DNA of 64,000 nt from Oscillospiraceae bacterium (lineage in GTDB: Bacteria > Bacillota > Clostridia > Oscillospirales > Acutalibacteraceae): contig SVPH01000004.1 in assembly GCA_015065965.1 (NCBI GenBank), positions 41,511-105,510 of the forward strand, in the 5' to 3' direction. Each line of letters opens with the position of its first letter. Positions within the stretch are counted from its first letter, which is position 1. The notes below the pieces were generated by a model. It had not been told where the DNA came from and did no database searches. It worked only from the letters and a program-made list of their open reading frames with translations. Shown in pieces: positions 35,944 through 43,907 of the stretch. The position numbers and the translations under genes were made by a program.

Positions 35944-37197
35944 TTAAAACACCTGCTTTATATTGTTCGCGGCCTCGTAAATGCTGCCATAAACAGCCGA
36001 AGCGGAGTTGTTTTCATCGGTTTCATCTGTACCGACAAGTATATTCTGCCCTGTGCCTGCATTGATTCCTGCAAGAACATCGGACATGCGGTTGCCGATT
36101 GTGTAACTTTTGCTCAAATCAATTTCAATTCCGATTTTTGCAAAATCTTCAACCGCCTTTATTATTAACCCTGCGTTGGGTTTTCTGCATTCACATTCAG
36201 CGCGGTACTCTTCAACCGTCGCATTCGGATGATGCGGGCAGTAATAATATCCGTCCATAACAACGGAATGTTTTTCAGTAAGAATTGAGTCAATATATCC
36301 GTGGAGAACATCAACATCTTCCGTACCGTAAAGCCCTTTTGCAATCCCTGCCTGATTTGTAATGACGATTACAAGATAGCCTTTTTCTTTTAGAGATAAA
36401 ATTGCCTTATCTGCATTCGGCAGGAATTCAAAATCCTCTTTTTTATAAAGATGAACCGTATCTTTGTTAATTGTTCCGTCACGGTCAACAAAAACAGCAC
36501 ATCTTTTTCTTGTTGATATAAGGTTTTCCTTTTTTTCTTCAGCAAGTTTGTATGATTCGGGTATACCGATGTCAATAAAATAACCGTCGCTTTCAAAAAC
36601 ACCGATGTTATAATCGCTGTTTGCAAGAATTTTGTTTTCAAAAGAGAATTTATCCTCTTCAATATTTTCAAGAAATCTTCTGTTTATAAAGTAAACACCG
36701 CCGTTTATATATCCGGATGGAGCAATACCGTTTTCAAGAAAACCGCGGAGTTTTCCGCCGCTGAATTCCAGAAGACCGGAGCGGTATGCGTTTTTAATGA
36801 ACTTTGCGGCAAGGGTTACTGCACAACCTGAATCGATGTGATTCTTTCTCATTTCAAAAAGGTCAACATCAAAAAATGAATCTCCGTTAACCGCAATTAT
36901 ATTCTCTTCAGTGCACATTTTAATTGCTTTTTTTATTCCTCCCCCTGTGCCGAGAGGAGTGTCTTCGCGGCTGTATTCTACGGTCATACCTCTATATCTG
37001 TTGCCGATTGATTTTTCAATCATTTCCGCAAGGTAGCCTGTGGAAATTATTACTCTGTGAACACCGTTTGAGTAAAGATAATCAAGGATATAACAGATAA
37101 ACGGTTTGCTGCCGATTGGTGCAAGAGGCTTTGGTAAATCGTCAACACAAGGGCGCAGCCTTGTTCCGAAACCGCCGGCCAGCACAATTGCTTCCAA
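35944..37197 (-). CDS. Fused heptose-1-phosphate nucleotidyltransferase and GmhB-type phosphatase
   Basis: A 417-residue two-domain protein. Residues 1-225 are a sugar-1-phosphate nucleotidyltransferase (LAGGFGTRLRP, then LPKPLAPIGSKPF), closest by pattern to HddC, which makes GDP-D-glycero-D-manno-heptose. Residues 232-417 are a HAD phosphatase with DRDGT (Asp238, Asp240) and a GmhB-type zinc loop: Cys320 and His322 in YCPHHPN, Cys335 and Cys337 in ECECRKP. GmhB removes the 7-phosphate of heptose-1,7-bisphosphate. Together they cover two successive steps. TTG start at 37197, preceded by GGAGG inside the cupin stop region; the longer frame to 37293 lies within the cupin gene. The nucleotide (GDP, ADP or other) is not certain. 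Confidence 0.85.
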   Translation of the reverse strand: MEAIVLAGGFGTRLRPCVDDLPKPLAPIGSKPFICYILDYLYSNGVHRVIISTGYLAEMIEKSIGNRYRGMTVEYSREDTPLGTGGGIKKAIKMCTEENIIAVNGDSFFDVDLFEMRKNHIDSGCAVTLAAKFIKNAYRSGLLEFSGGKLRGFLENGIAPSGYINGGVYFINRRFLENIEEDKFSFENKILANSDYNIGVFESDGYFIDIGIPESYKLAEEKKENLISTRKRCAVFVDRDGTINKDTVHLYKKEDFEFLPNADKAILSLKEKGYLVIVITNQAGIAKGLYGTEDVDVLHGYIDSILTEKHSVVMDGYYYCPHHPNATVEEYRAECECRKPNAGLIIKAVEDFAKIGIEIDLSKSYTIGNRMSDVLAGINAGTGQNILVGTDETDENNSASAVYGSIYEAANNIKQVF

Positions 37198-37198
37198 A

Positions 37199-37561
37199 TT
37201 AATCCGCCTCCGCAATAATATCTTTTGTTCCGTCGGGCAGTTCAACGCCCTTATCATAAAATGCAACAAGAATTGTGTTTTCATGATAAACAAAACGGTG
37301 CATTACATTCGGCTCAATAATAAACATATCGCCTTTTTTGAACTCGTAACTCTCTTTCTTTTCGCCAAGGCTTGCTTCAAGCGAAAAAGCACCTTCGACC
37401 ACAAAAAATCCTTCTCTGTTATGCCTGTGAAAGTGATTGCCTCGCTCAACACCTGCGTTTGAGGTGACAACATTTATTTGCTTGTAACCTTCGTGGATAA
37501 GTTGGGTTAATGTGCCTCTTTCGTCCTCAAAAATAAAATCAGGTTTGATTATTTTTATCAT
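37199..37561 (-). CDS. Small cupin protein, sugar-isomerase-like
   Basis: A 120-residue single cupin. The metal-type motif is GNHFHRHNREGFFVVEG (about residues 42-58), with a C-terminal PNVMHRF strand. It resembles the WxcM-like/FdtA sugar 3,4-ketoisomerases and dTDP-4-dehydrorhamnose-epimerase-like cupins found in surface-sugar clusters, though a regulatory or binding role is equally possible. ATG at 37561 preferred over TTG six bases upstream because GGTGAT is properly spaced for the ATG. First gene of the operon with the heptose fusion enzyme and a radical SAM gene; stop and next start are separated by one base. Confidence 0.7.
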   Translation of the reverse strand: MIKIIKPDFIFEDERGTLTQLIHEGYKQINVVTSNAGVERGNHFHRHNREGFFVVEGAFSLEASLGEKKESYEFKKGDMFIIEPNVMHRFVYHENTILVAFYDKGVELPDGTKDIIAEAD

Positions 37562-37600
37562 TATCAATAATCACCGTTTCTTAGTATAAATTCAAATTAT

Positions 37601-37629
37601 ATAATAGCATGGCACTAAAAGAATGTCAA
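37601..37629 (-). promoter_or_regulatory. Sigma-A promoter of the cupin-heptose-radical SAM operon
   Basis: Minus strand: TTGACA (37629-37624), 17-base spacer, TATTAT (37606-37601), 40 bases before the cupin ATG. Confidence 0.7.
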
Positions 37630-37635
37630 GAAAAG

Positions 37636-37663
37636 CAAAAAGGGATGTTGCGACAACATCCCT
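37636..37663 (-). terminator. Terminator overlapping the kinase stop codon
   Basis: Minus strand: AGGGATGTTG, 3-base loop, CAACATCCCT, then TTTTTGCTTTT. The kinase stop codon lies in the left arm. Confidence 0.75.
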
Positions 37664-38642
37664 AATCGTTACAAATAATTTTTGTTCCTTCATTCTCAAA
37701 TCTGAATTTTATTTCATGCATATCGGAAAGCGCTTTTCTGACATCTTCCTGCTTGTCTTTTTCAACATAAAAGAGCAGGCATCCGCCGCCGCCTGCACCC
37801 AGAAGTTTGCCGCCGAGTGCGCCTGCATCAATGGCTTTTTGGTAAGATGAATTTATGTAATCTGTTGAAATCTCAGCGCTTATATTACGCTTTTGCTGCC
37901 ATGTTTCGTTGAGCAGTAATCCGAAATCGCTGAGTGAACGGTCAGGCTTTGTAAGTATTTTTTCCGCTTCATCAACCATGCTGAGAATTTTCAAAAGATT
38001 TTTTTCTTTGGGTTTGAGCATCTGTTTGGTCGTTTTTTGAATTTGAAAAGAAAAACGGGAAAGGCCGGTGAAAAACAGCATCAGATTATCGTTTAACTGT
38101 TGTTTCTTTCCGTCGGAAAATGCAATCGGTGTAACGGTATAGCCGTCTGACGAAAAATCAATACGGTTAAATCCGCCGAAAGCACAGGCGATCTGATCCT
38201 GTAAACCGCCGTCTTCGCGGCACAGTGTCCGTTCAAGATGAATAGCACCGTCCGCAAGTTCACGCTTGTTTTTTTCAATGCCTTTCATTTGATAAAACGC
38301 ATTGAGCATGCCTACCGAAAATGCACTGCTTGTGCCAAGGCCCGTTTTTGCCGGAAGGTCAGCGTCGTAATTCAAGCAAACATTTTCAAGGTCAAGCCAT
38401 TTCATCGCGTTTCTTATTGCGGGGTGCTGGATTTCATCGGTTGAATTGACTTTTTCTATTTTTGCATATGATAAATATGTTTTGTATTCAAAAAGATTAA
38501 TCGGTATTTCACGAACGTTTACATGGCAGTACTTATCAAATGTTGTTGAGATTACGGCGCCTGTGTGTTCACGGAAAAACTCAGGGAAATCGGTGCCGCC
38601 GCCAAAGAATGACATTCTCATTGGGGTTCGGGATATAATCAT
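37662..38642 (-). CDS. GHMP kinase, HddA-like heptose-7-phosphate kinase
   Basis: A 326-residue GHMP-superfamily kinase. The N-terminus ISRTPMRMSFFGGGTDFPEF and the ATP loop AKTGLGTSSAFSVG (about residues 93-106) match HddA, which phosphorylates D-glycero-D-manno-heptose 7-phosphate at C1; L-fucose kinase-like and other sugar kinases share part of this pattern. The late Gly-rich motif is LGAGGGGCLLF. With the fused HddC/GmhB-type protein it supplies three of the four steps to a nucleotide-heptose; the isomerase GmhA is not in the window. It is 13 bases after the hydroxyacid dehydrogenase gene and in the same mRNA. Confidence 0.82.
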   Translation of the reverse strand: MIISRTPMRMSFFGGGTDFPEFFREHTGAVISTTFDKYCHVNVREIPINLFEYKTYLSYAKIEKVNSTDEIQHPAIRNAMKWLDLENVCLNYDADLPAKTGLGTSSAFSVGMLNAFYQMKGIEKNKRELADGAIHLERTLCREDGGLQDQIACAFGGFNRIDFSSDGYTVTPIAFSDGKKQQLNDNLMLFFTGLSRFSFQIQKTTKQMLKPKEKNLLKILSMVDEAEKILTKPDRSLSDFGLLLNETWQQKRNISAEISTDYINSSYQKAIDAGALGGKLLGAGGGGCLLFYVEKDKQEDVRKALSDMHEIKFRFENEGTKIICND

Positions 38643-38655
38643 TGTTTAATTCACC

Positions 38656-39603
38656 TCAATAAACGAGATTTACAGGGTTGCCGTTGAGAAATGCTTCAAC
38701 ATTTTCTCGGCAAATTTTCATAAGACGCTCTCTTGTTTCAAAACCTGCCCATGCGATGTGAGGAGTAATATAACAATTTTTTAAACCGAGTAACGGACAG
38801 TCGGGTTTGGGAGGCTCGGTTTCAAGAACATCAAGCCCTGCAGCGGAAATAATGCCGTTTTCAAGCGCTTCGGCAAGTGCGTATTCGTCAACAACAGGAC
38901 CACGTGAGGTGTTGATAAGCATAGCGGTCTTTTTCATTTTTGAAAGGAATTCAGCATTTACCATGCCTTCCGTTGCCGGAGTGAGAGGGCAGTGAAGGCT
39001 GATAAAATCGCTTCTTTCGATGAGATCATCTCTGCTGCAGAACTCAACATTTTCAAACGGTGCAGGGTGATTCGTTGAAGCAAGAATCTTCATTCCGAAT
39101 GCGGCTGCGATTTTTGCAACAGCCTTGCCTATTTTACCGAATCCGATAATACCGAGAGTTTTGCCGTCAAGTTCCGTGAGAGGTGTTTTCCAATAGCAGA
39201 AATCCTTGCTTGCTGCCCATTCGCCGCCGTGAACGGAGTTGCTGTGCAAAGCAACGGCGTTTGTGTGTTCAAGAATAAGCGCAAAAACAAGTTGGGCTAC
39301 GGCTGAAGTGCTGTATGACGGAATGTTGCAAACGGGGATACCGTTTTCTTTGCAGTATTCCCAGTCAACTATGTTAAAACCTGTGCTGAGCAAACCGATA
39401 TATTTCAAGGCAGGAAGCGTTTTGAGAAATTCCTTTCTCAGCGGAGTTTTGTTTGTTATGATTATATCGCAGTCATTGCATCTTTCTGCAATCAGGTCTG
39501 CGGGAGTGCGTTCGTAAATTGTGCAGTCACCGCACTTCGTGAGCCAATCCCAAGAAAGGTCACCGGGATTTGTTGTAAACCCGTCGAGAACGGTTATTTT
39601 CAT
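38656..39603 (-). CDS. D-isomer-specific 2-hydroxyacid dehydrogenase
   Basis: A 315-residue NAD-dependent dehydrogenase of the glycerate/hydroxypyruvate reductase group. The cofactor motif is GIIGFGKIGKAVA (about residues 148-160); the catalytic set is visible as Arg in TSRGPVVDE, Glu in LETEPP and His in TPHIAWAG. ATG at 39603, eight bases after GGAGG; a further ATG at 39618 lies upstream of that site. It is the first gene of the operon with the HddA-like kinase. It could reduce or oxidise a hydroxyacid precursor for the pathway, or be a housekeeping enzyme that happens to sit here. Confidence 0.85.
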   Translation of the reverse strand: MKITVLDGFTTNPGDLSWDWLTKCGDCTIYERTPADLIAERCNDCDIIITNKTPLRKEFLKTLPALKYIGLLSTGFNIVDWEYCKENGIPVCNIPSYSTSAVAQLVFALILEHTNAVALHSNSVHGGEWAASKDFCYWKTPLTELDGKTLGIIGFGKIGKAVAKIAAAFGMKILASTNHPAPFENVEFCSRDDLIERSDFISLHCPLTPATEGMVNAEFLSKMKKTAMLINTSRGPVVDEYALAEALENGIISAAGLDVLETEPPKPDCPLLGLKNCYITPHIAWAGFETRERLMKICRENVEAFLNGNPVNLVY

Positions 39604-39637
39604 AAGTTTATCCTCCATGCTAATGTTTAATGATAAT

Positions 39638-39646
39638 ATTATAACA
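39638..39646 (-). promoter_or_regulatory. Extended -10 promoter of the dehydrogenase-kinase operon
   Basis: Minus strand TGTTATAAT, 35 bases before the start codon; no clear -35. Confidence 0.5.
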
Positions 39647-39689
39647 TAAATTGCAAAAAATAAAATACCAAAATATTTTTGTTTTCTTA

Positions 39690-39718
39690 TTGACCGAATG
39701 TGAATAATATTATAAAAT
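39690..39718 (+). promoter_or_regulatory. Sigma-A promoter of the VTT-galactokinase region
   Basis: TTGACC, 17-base spacer, TAAAAT. It ends one base before the first in-frame start codon (GTG at 39719), so that codon would be untranscribed from this promoter. Confidence 0.6.
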
Positions 39719-39754
39719 GTGATTATAAAAGACGGTTCGGAAAGCGGTGAACTT

Positions 39755-40534
39755 TTGAGTAAAAAAGAAAAACAAAAAAAGTACCTGCTTTTTGGCGGTT
39801 TGATAATGATTGCATTATCTGCGGCGATTGCCGCTTTGCTGATTTCGCTGCAGCACGATGAATTGTGGCGATGGTATGATGCGTTTCAGCAAAAACTTGT
39901 TGAACTTGAAGATTATATTACTCATATTGATAAAATCTGGCAGTTTTTCGGCGCGGTCATGATATTGTTTGCAGTCAAAAGTTTTTTTCCGATTTATGCA
40001 ACGTCAACGGTTTGCTTTCTTTCGGGCATAGTTCTGCCGGTGTATATTGCAATACCTGTTAATGTGCTTGGTTTTGTTGTGCTTATTACAATACGTTATT
40101 TCTGCGGAAAACGTTTCGGAGCAGGCGGCGCATGGAAGATGATAAGCAAAACGGAAAAACTGCGCAACCTTATTCAGCAGGACGGGAAAGGCAACCCTGC
40201 ATTGCTTATTGCGCTAAGGCTGATACCGGGAATGCCTGTTAACAGCATATCGGGAATTTACGGTTCTTTTAATTTCGGATATGTAAAGTTTACGGCACTT
40301 TCTATAGTCGGTTTTTTACCTAAACTGATTTCGTTTACTCTTGTGGGCCGTAATGTGTATGACCCTTTGTCCGCAGGGTTCCTGGTTCCGATTATGATTA
40401 TTCTGTTTCTGACGGGAGTGTCGCTTTTATCGGTTAACGGAGTGTGGACAACGGTTGAAAAAACAGTTGAATTTGTTAAAAAACGCAAAGAAAAATCCAA
40501 AGAAAGGAAATTAAAAAATAATGAAAACAGTTGA
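39755..40534 (+). CDS. VTT/DedA-like (TVP38/TMEM64) membrane protein
   Basis: A membrane protein of about 259 residues with five or six hydrophobic segments. The VTT hallmark is present: a F/Y-rich stretch (SFFPIYATSTVCFLSGIVLP), a G-rich loop, and LLIALRLIPGMPVNSISGIYG, the R-x-x-P-x-x-P segment typical of TVP38/DedA proteins, which are thought to move phospholipids or polyprenyl phosphates across the membrane. The frame is open from GTG 39719, but the promoter at 39690-39718 makes TTG 39755 (after AAAGCGGTGA) more likely; this start is not certain. The end overlaps the galactokinase start by 14 bases. Confidence 0.75.
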   Translation: MSKKEKQKKYLLFGGLIMIALSAAIAALLISLQHDELWRWYDAFQQKLVELEDYITHIDKIWQFFGAVMILFAVKSFFPIYATSTVCFLSGIVLPVYIAIPVNVLGFVVLITIRYFCGKRFGAGGAWKMISKTEKLRNLIQQDGKGNPALLIALRLIPGMPVNSISGIYGSFNFGYVKFTALSIVGFLPKLISFTLVGRNVYDPLSAGFLVPIMIILFLTGVSLLSVNGVWTTVEKTVEFVKKRKEKSKERKLKNNENS

Positions 40535-41798
40535 ATTGAAAGCAAAACTTACAGGTGCGGATTTTGATGCCGCTCTTGCAAGAAACTATAAAGCGGAAGA
40601 TATTGAATCGCAAAAGGCGAGATATATAAGAATTGCCGAGAGTTTTGAGGAGCTTTACGGTGCGGACAGAGAAGTTGAAGTTTTCAGCGCACCCGGCAGA
40701 ACAGAAGTCTGCGGAAATCACACCGACCATAACCACGGCGTTGTTCTTGCCGCAAGCGTTAACCTTGATGCTGTTGCGGTTGCAGGCAAAAACGATGAAA
40801 ACATCGTAAGGGTCAAATCCGAAGGATACAAGATGGATGTTGTTGACCTCAGTGATTTGGGTGTTATGCCTGCAGAGAGAGGTAAATCCGCTTCTCTTGT
40901 AAGAGGTGTTTGCGCAGGATTCAAAAACAGAGGTTATGAAATCGGCGGTTTCGATGCAGCAACGGCATCCGATGTTCTTTCGGGTTCAGGTCTTTCATCT
41001 TCGGCGGCGTTTGAAGTTCTTCTCGGCACAATGCTTAACCATCTTTATAACGGCGGCAAAATCAGTGCTGTTGAAATTGCTCAGATTGCTCAGTTTGCGG
41101 AGAACGAGTATTTCGGTAAGCCCTGCGGACTTATGGATCAGATGGCTTGTTCGGTCGGCGGATTTGTTATGATTGATTTCAAAGACCCTGCCGTTCCCGT
41201 TATAAACAAACTTAATTTTAATTTCGGCTCATGCGGCCACGCACTCTGCATTGTTGATACAGGCGGAAATCACGCTGATCTGACAGACGAATATGCAGCG
41301 GTAAGGAGCGAAATGGAGTCCGTTGCATCAAAATTCGGCAAGGCAGTTCTGCGCGATGTTGACAGAGAGGATTTTGAAAAAAATATATCTGTTGTCCGTG
41401 ATTCGGCAGGTGACAGAGCGGTTCTTCGAGCAATGCACTTCTTTAATGAAAACGAGAGAGTTGCAAAGCAGGCAGTTGCACTCAATAACGGTGATTTCGA
41501 TGCATTCAAAGCGCTTGTTATTGAAAGCGGCGCATCCTCATACATGTATAATCAGAATGTTTATACATGCGCTGCGCCCTCATGTCAGCCTGTAAGCGTT
41601 GCGCTTGCAATGTGTCAGGATATTCTTATCGGCAAGGGCGCATGGAGAGTTCACGGCGGCGGTTTTGCAGGCACGATTCAGGCTTTTGTTCCTATGGATT
41701 TGCTTGATGAATTCAAAACGAAGATTTGCGCTGTTTTCGGCGAAAAGTCCTGTTATGTTCTCAATATCCGTCCCGAAGGCGGCATAAAAGTGTTATAA
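40521..41798 (+). CDS. galK: Galactokinase
   Basis: A 425-residue GHMP kinase that phosphorylates galactose at C1 (Leloir pathway). The sugar-binding signature is PGRTEVCGNHTDHNHG (about residues 58-73), the ATP loop is SGSGLSSSAAFE, and the third motif is HGGGFAGTIQAF near the C-terminus. It is slightly longer than E. coli GalK because of an N-terminal extension of about 30 residues. The genes for GalT and GalE are not near; the SDR at 16935 is the only epimerase-like gene in the window. It is co-transcribed with the VTT protein (14-base overlap), which is an unusual pairing. Confidence 0.9.
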   Translation: MKTVELKAKLTGADFDAALARNYKAEDIESQKARYIRIAESFEELYGADREVEVFSAPGRTEVCGNHTDHNHGVVLAASVNLDAVAVAGKNDENIVRVKSEGYKMDVVDLSDLGVMPAERGKSASLVRGVCAGFKNRGYEIGGFDAATASDVLSGSGLSSSAAFEVLLGTMLNHLYNGGKISAVEIAQIAQFAENEYFGKPCGLMDQMACSVGGFVMIDFKDPAVPVINKLNFNFGSCGHALCIVDTGGNHADLTDEYAAVRSEMESVASKFGKAVLRDVDREDFEKNISVVRDSAGDRAVLRAMHFFNENERVAKQAVALNNGDFDAFKALVIESGASSYMYNQNVYTCAAPSCQPVSVALAMCQDILIGKGAWRVHGGGFAGTIQAFVPMDLLDEFKTKICAVFGEKSCYVLNIRPEGGIKVL

Positions 41799-41799
41799 T
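41791..41799 (+). promoter_or_regulatory. Possible extended -10 promoter at the end of galK
   Basis: TGTTATAAT spans the galactokinase stop codon; transcription would start near 41806, before the aminopeptidase genes. No -35 is seen. Confidence 0.3.
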
Positions 41800-41863
41800 C
41801 TGTTTAGGGGTGGGTTTGTGATATTACACGGGCACGCCCCTGAGTTGTTGAAAGGAATAATTT

Positions 41864-42898
41864 ATGAGTGATTTTTCATCGGTTTCGGCACTGCTTGAGG
41901 AACTTTGCGCGGCAAAGGGCGTTTCAGGGGCTGAAAATGAAGCGGCTGCGGTTGCAGCATCGCTTTTGAGTAAATATATGCCCGTAAAGGTTGACTCTCT
42001 CGGCAGTGTTACGGGCACAATGGGTGGCGGCGGAGTTCATATTCTGCTTGATGCTCACCTTGACCAGATTGGTCTTATCGTTACCGCTATAGATGAAGAC
42101 GGTTTCCTCAAGGTAACAAAATGCGGCGGCGCTGATATCCGAGTGCTTGCAGCATCTGAAGTTACCGTTCACGGTAAAGAGAAGATTTTCGGCGTTGTAA
42201 CTTCAACACCGCCTCATCTTTCAACTCCCGAGGATTCGGGCAAGGCAAAGGGCTTTGACGATATCGCAATTGATATCGGTATGAGCCGTGAAGAAGCAGA
42301 AAAGGTTGTTTCTCTTGGTGACAGAATAACTTTTAACGGTAAGTTTGTCAGACTGCTTGGCAACAGAATCAGTTCGCCTTCTGTTGATAACAGAGCAGGC
42401 GTTGCGGCTGTACTCAGGTGTCTTGAACTGCTTGACGGCAAAAAACTTAACTGCAAAATCAGCGTTATATTTTCGGTTCAGGAAGAAACGGGCGGAAGCG
42501 GTGCTCAGGTCGGCGCATTTGCGGCAAATGCCGATGAGGCAATTGCAGTTGATGTGAGTTTTGCATCAGCACCAAATGTAAGCAGTGAGAAATATGCATC
42601 TCTCGGCAAGGGAGCAATGATAGGCTATGCACCGCTGCTTGATTATGATATGAGCAAAAAACTTTCCGAAATAGCGGATAAGAAAAATATTCCCTGTCAG
42701 ATTGAGGTTATGGGAAGGAATACGGGCACAAACTGCGATCAGATACAGGTTGCAGGAAACGGTGTTAAGACTGCTTTGATATCCGTACCCTTGAGGAATA
42801 TGCATACAGCAATTGAGGTTTGTGACCTTGAAGATATAGAAAGCACAGCAAGACTGATGGCTGAATATATAATTGAAAGGAGCGGCGCAGATGCTTGA
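41864..42898 (+). CDS. M42 family metallopeptidase, copy 1
   Basis: A 344-residue cytoplasmic aminopeptidase or endoglucanase-like protein of peptidase family M42 (FrvX/CelM/PepA). Metal ligands are seen in LLDAHLDQIG (first His/Asp), SVDNRAG (bridging Asp), SVQEETGGSGA (catalytic Glu and metal Glu), VDVSFA and the late MHTAIEV (His). Such enzymes form large dodecamers that trim short peptides. GAAAGGA lies upstream of the ATG. It overlaps the following paralogue by 8 bases, so the two are translated together and may form a mixed complex. Confidence 0.88.
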   Translation: MSDFSSVSALLEELCAAKGVSGAENEAAAVAASLLSKYMPVKVDSLGSVTGTMGGGGVHILLDAHLDQIGLIVTAIDEDGFLKVTKCGGADIRVLAASEVTVHGKEKIFGVVTSTPPHLSTPEDSGKAKGFDDIAIDIGMSREEAEKVVSLGDRITFNGKFVRLLGNRISSPSVDNRAGVAAVLRCLELLDGKKLNCKISVIFSVQEETGGSGAQVGAFAANADEAIAVDVSFASAPNVSSEKYASLGKGAMIGYAPLLDYDMSKKLSEIADKKNIPCQIEVMGRNTGTNCDQIQVAGNGVKTALISVPLRNMHTAIEVCDLEDIESTARLMAEYIIERSGADA

Positions 42899-43907
42899 AA
42901 TGATTAAAGAACTATGCGCTTTGCCGGGAATATCGGGCAGAGAAAACGCCGTTCGAGATTATATTATTGAAAAGATTAAAGATTATGCAGAATACAGCGT
43001 TGACCCTTTAGGCAACCTTATTGTTTTCAAAAAAGGTAAAAGATCCGCAAAAAACAAGGTTATGCTTGATGCTCATATGGATGAGGTCGGGCTTATTATA
43101 ACAACAATTACGTCAGAAGGATATCTCAGATTTACGAAAGTCGGCGGTATTGATACAAGGGTTATGATCGGCAGAACCGTTAAGGTCGGCAGCAGTGCCG
43201 TTAACGGCGTTATCGGAATAAAGCCCGTTCATCTTGTTGAAAAGAGTGCAGAAAGTGATATTCCGAAGCCTGATGATTTGTATATTGATATCGGCGCAAT
43301 AGATAAAGAAGAGGCAGAAAAATATGTAAATCTCGGCGACTCGGCTTGGTTTGCAAGCGATTTTGTTGAATTCGGCGACGGCTTTGTTAAAGCGAAAGCA
43401 CTTGACGACAGAGCAGGCTGTGCAATTCTTATTGAAATGATAAGAAGCGAACTTGAATATGATGCATGGTTTTCTTTCAGCACTCAGGAAGAAATCGGCA
43501 CAAGAGGCGCTCAGACCGCTGCTTATACAATCGCACCCGATTACGCAATAGTTGTTGAAACAACAACGGCCGCAGATATTTCGGGAGTTAAAGATGAAAA
43601 GCGTGTTTGCATCTGCGGCAAAGGCGGTACGGTTTCCTTTATGGACAGAAGCACAATTTACAGCAAAGAACTTTTTGATAAGGCATTTGAAATTGCCGAA
43701 AGAAACGGCATTGCCTGCCAGCCCAAAACAATGGTTGCAGGCGGTAACGATGCAGGTGCAATTCATAAGAGCAGGGGCGGCGTAAAGGTGCTGACTGTTT
43801 CCGTTCCCTGCAGATATCTGCACTCCCCGAGTTGCGTTATAAAATACGGCGATGTTGAAGAAAGCCTGAAACTTATCAGGGCGATGGCTGAGGAATTTGC
43901 CGGATGA
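42891..43907 (+). CDS. M42 family metallopeptidase, copy 2
   Basis: A 338-residue paralogue of the preceding gene, with MLDAHMDEVG, ALDDRAGC, STQEEIGTRGA, VVETTTA and the C-terminal YLHSPS replacing MHTAIE. The ATG at 42891 is taken as start because AAAGGAG (just after a TTG at 42873) lies 8 bases before it; the TTG would put six residues translated from the ribosome site in front. Metal ligands are complete, so it is probably active. The ATGA at 43904-43907 couples it to the acetyltransferase gene. Confidence 0.88.
   Translation: MLEMIKELCALPGISGRENAVRDYIIEKIKDYAEYSVDPLGNLIVFKKGKRSAKNKVMLDAHMDEVGLIITTITSEGYLRFTKVGGIDTRVMIGRTVKVGSSAVNGVIGIKPVHLVEKSAESDIPKPDDLYIDIGAIDKEEAEKYVNLGDSAWFASDFVEFGDGFVKAKALDDRAGCAILIEMIRSELEYDAWFSFSTQEEIGTRGAQTAAYTIAPDYAIVVETTTAADISGVKDEKRVCICGKGGTVSFMDRSTIYSKELFDKAFEIAERNGIACQPKTMVAGGNDAGAIHKSRGGVKVLTVSVPCRYLHSPSCVIKYGDVEESLKLIRAMAEEFAG

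Noticed and set aside
41800..41862. Hairpin between galactokinase and the first M42 gene as terminator
   Set aside because: AGGGG/CCCCT arms exist, but the inner part is mismatched and no T run follows; not called.
43113..43823. Long minus-strand frame opposite the second M42 peptidase
   Set aside because: No ribosome site, no family pattern, Cys- and Asn-rich composition typical of an antisense shadow; the plus-strand gene has all metal ligands.
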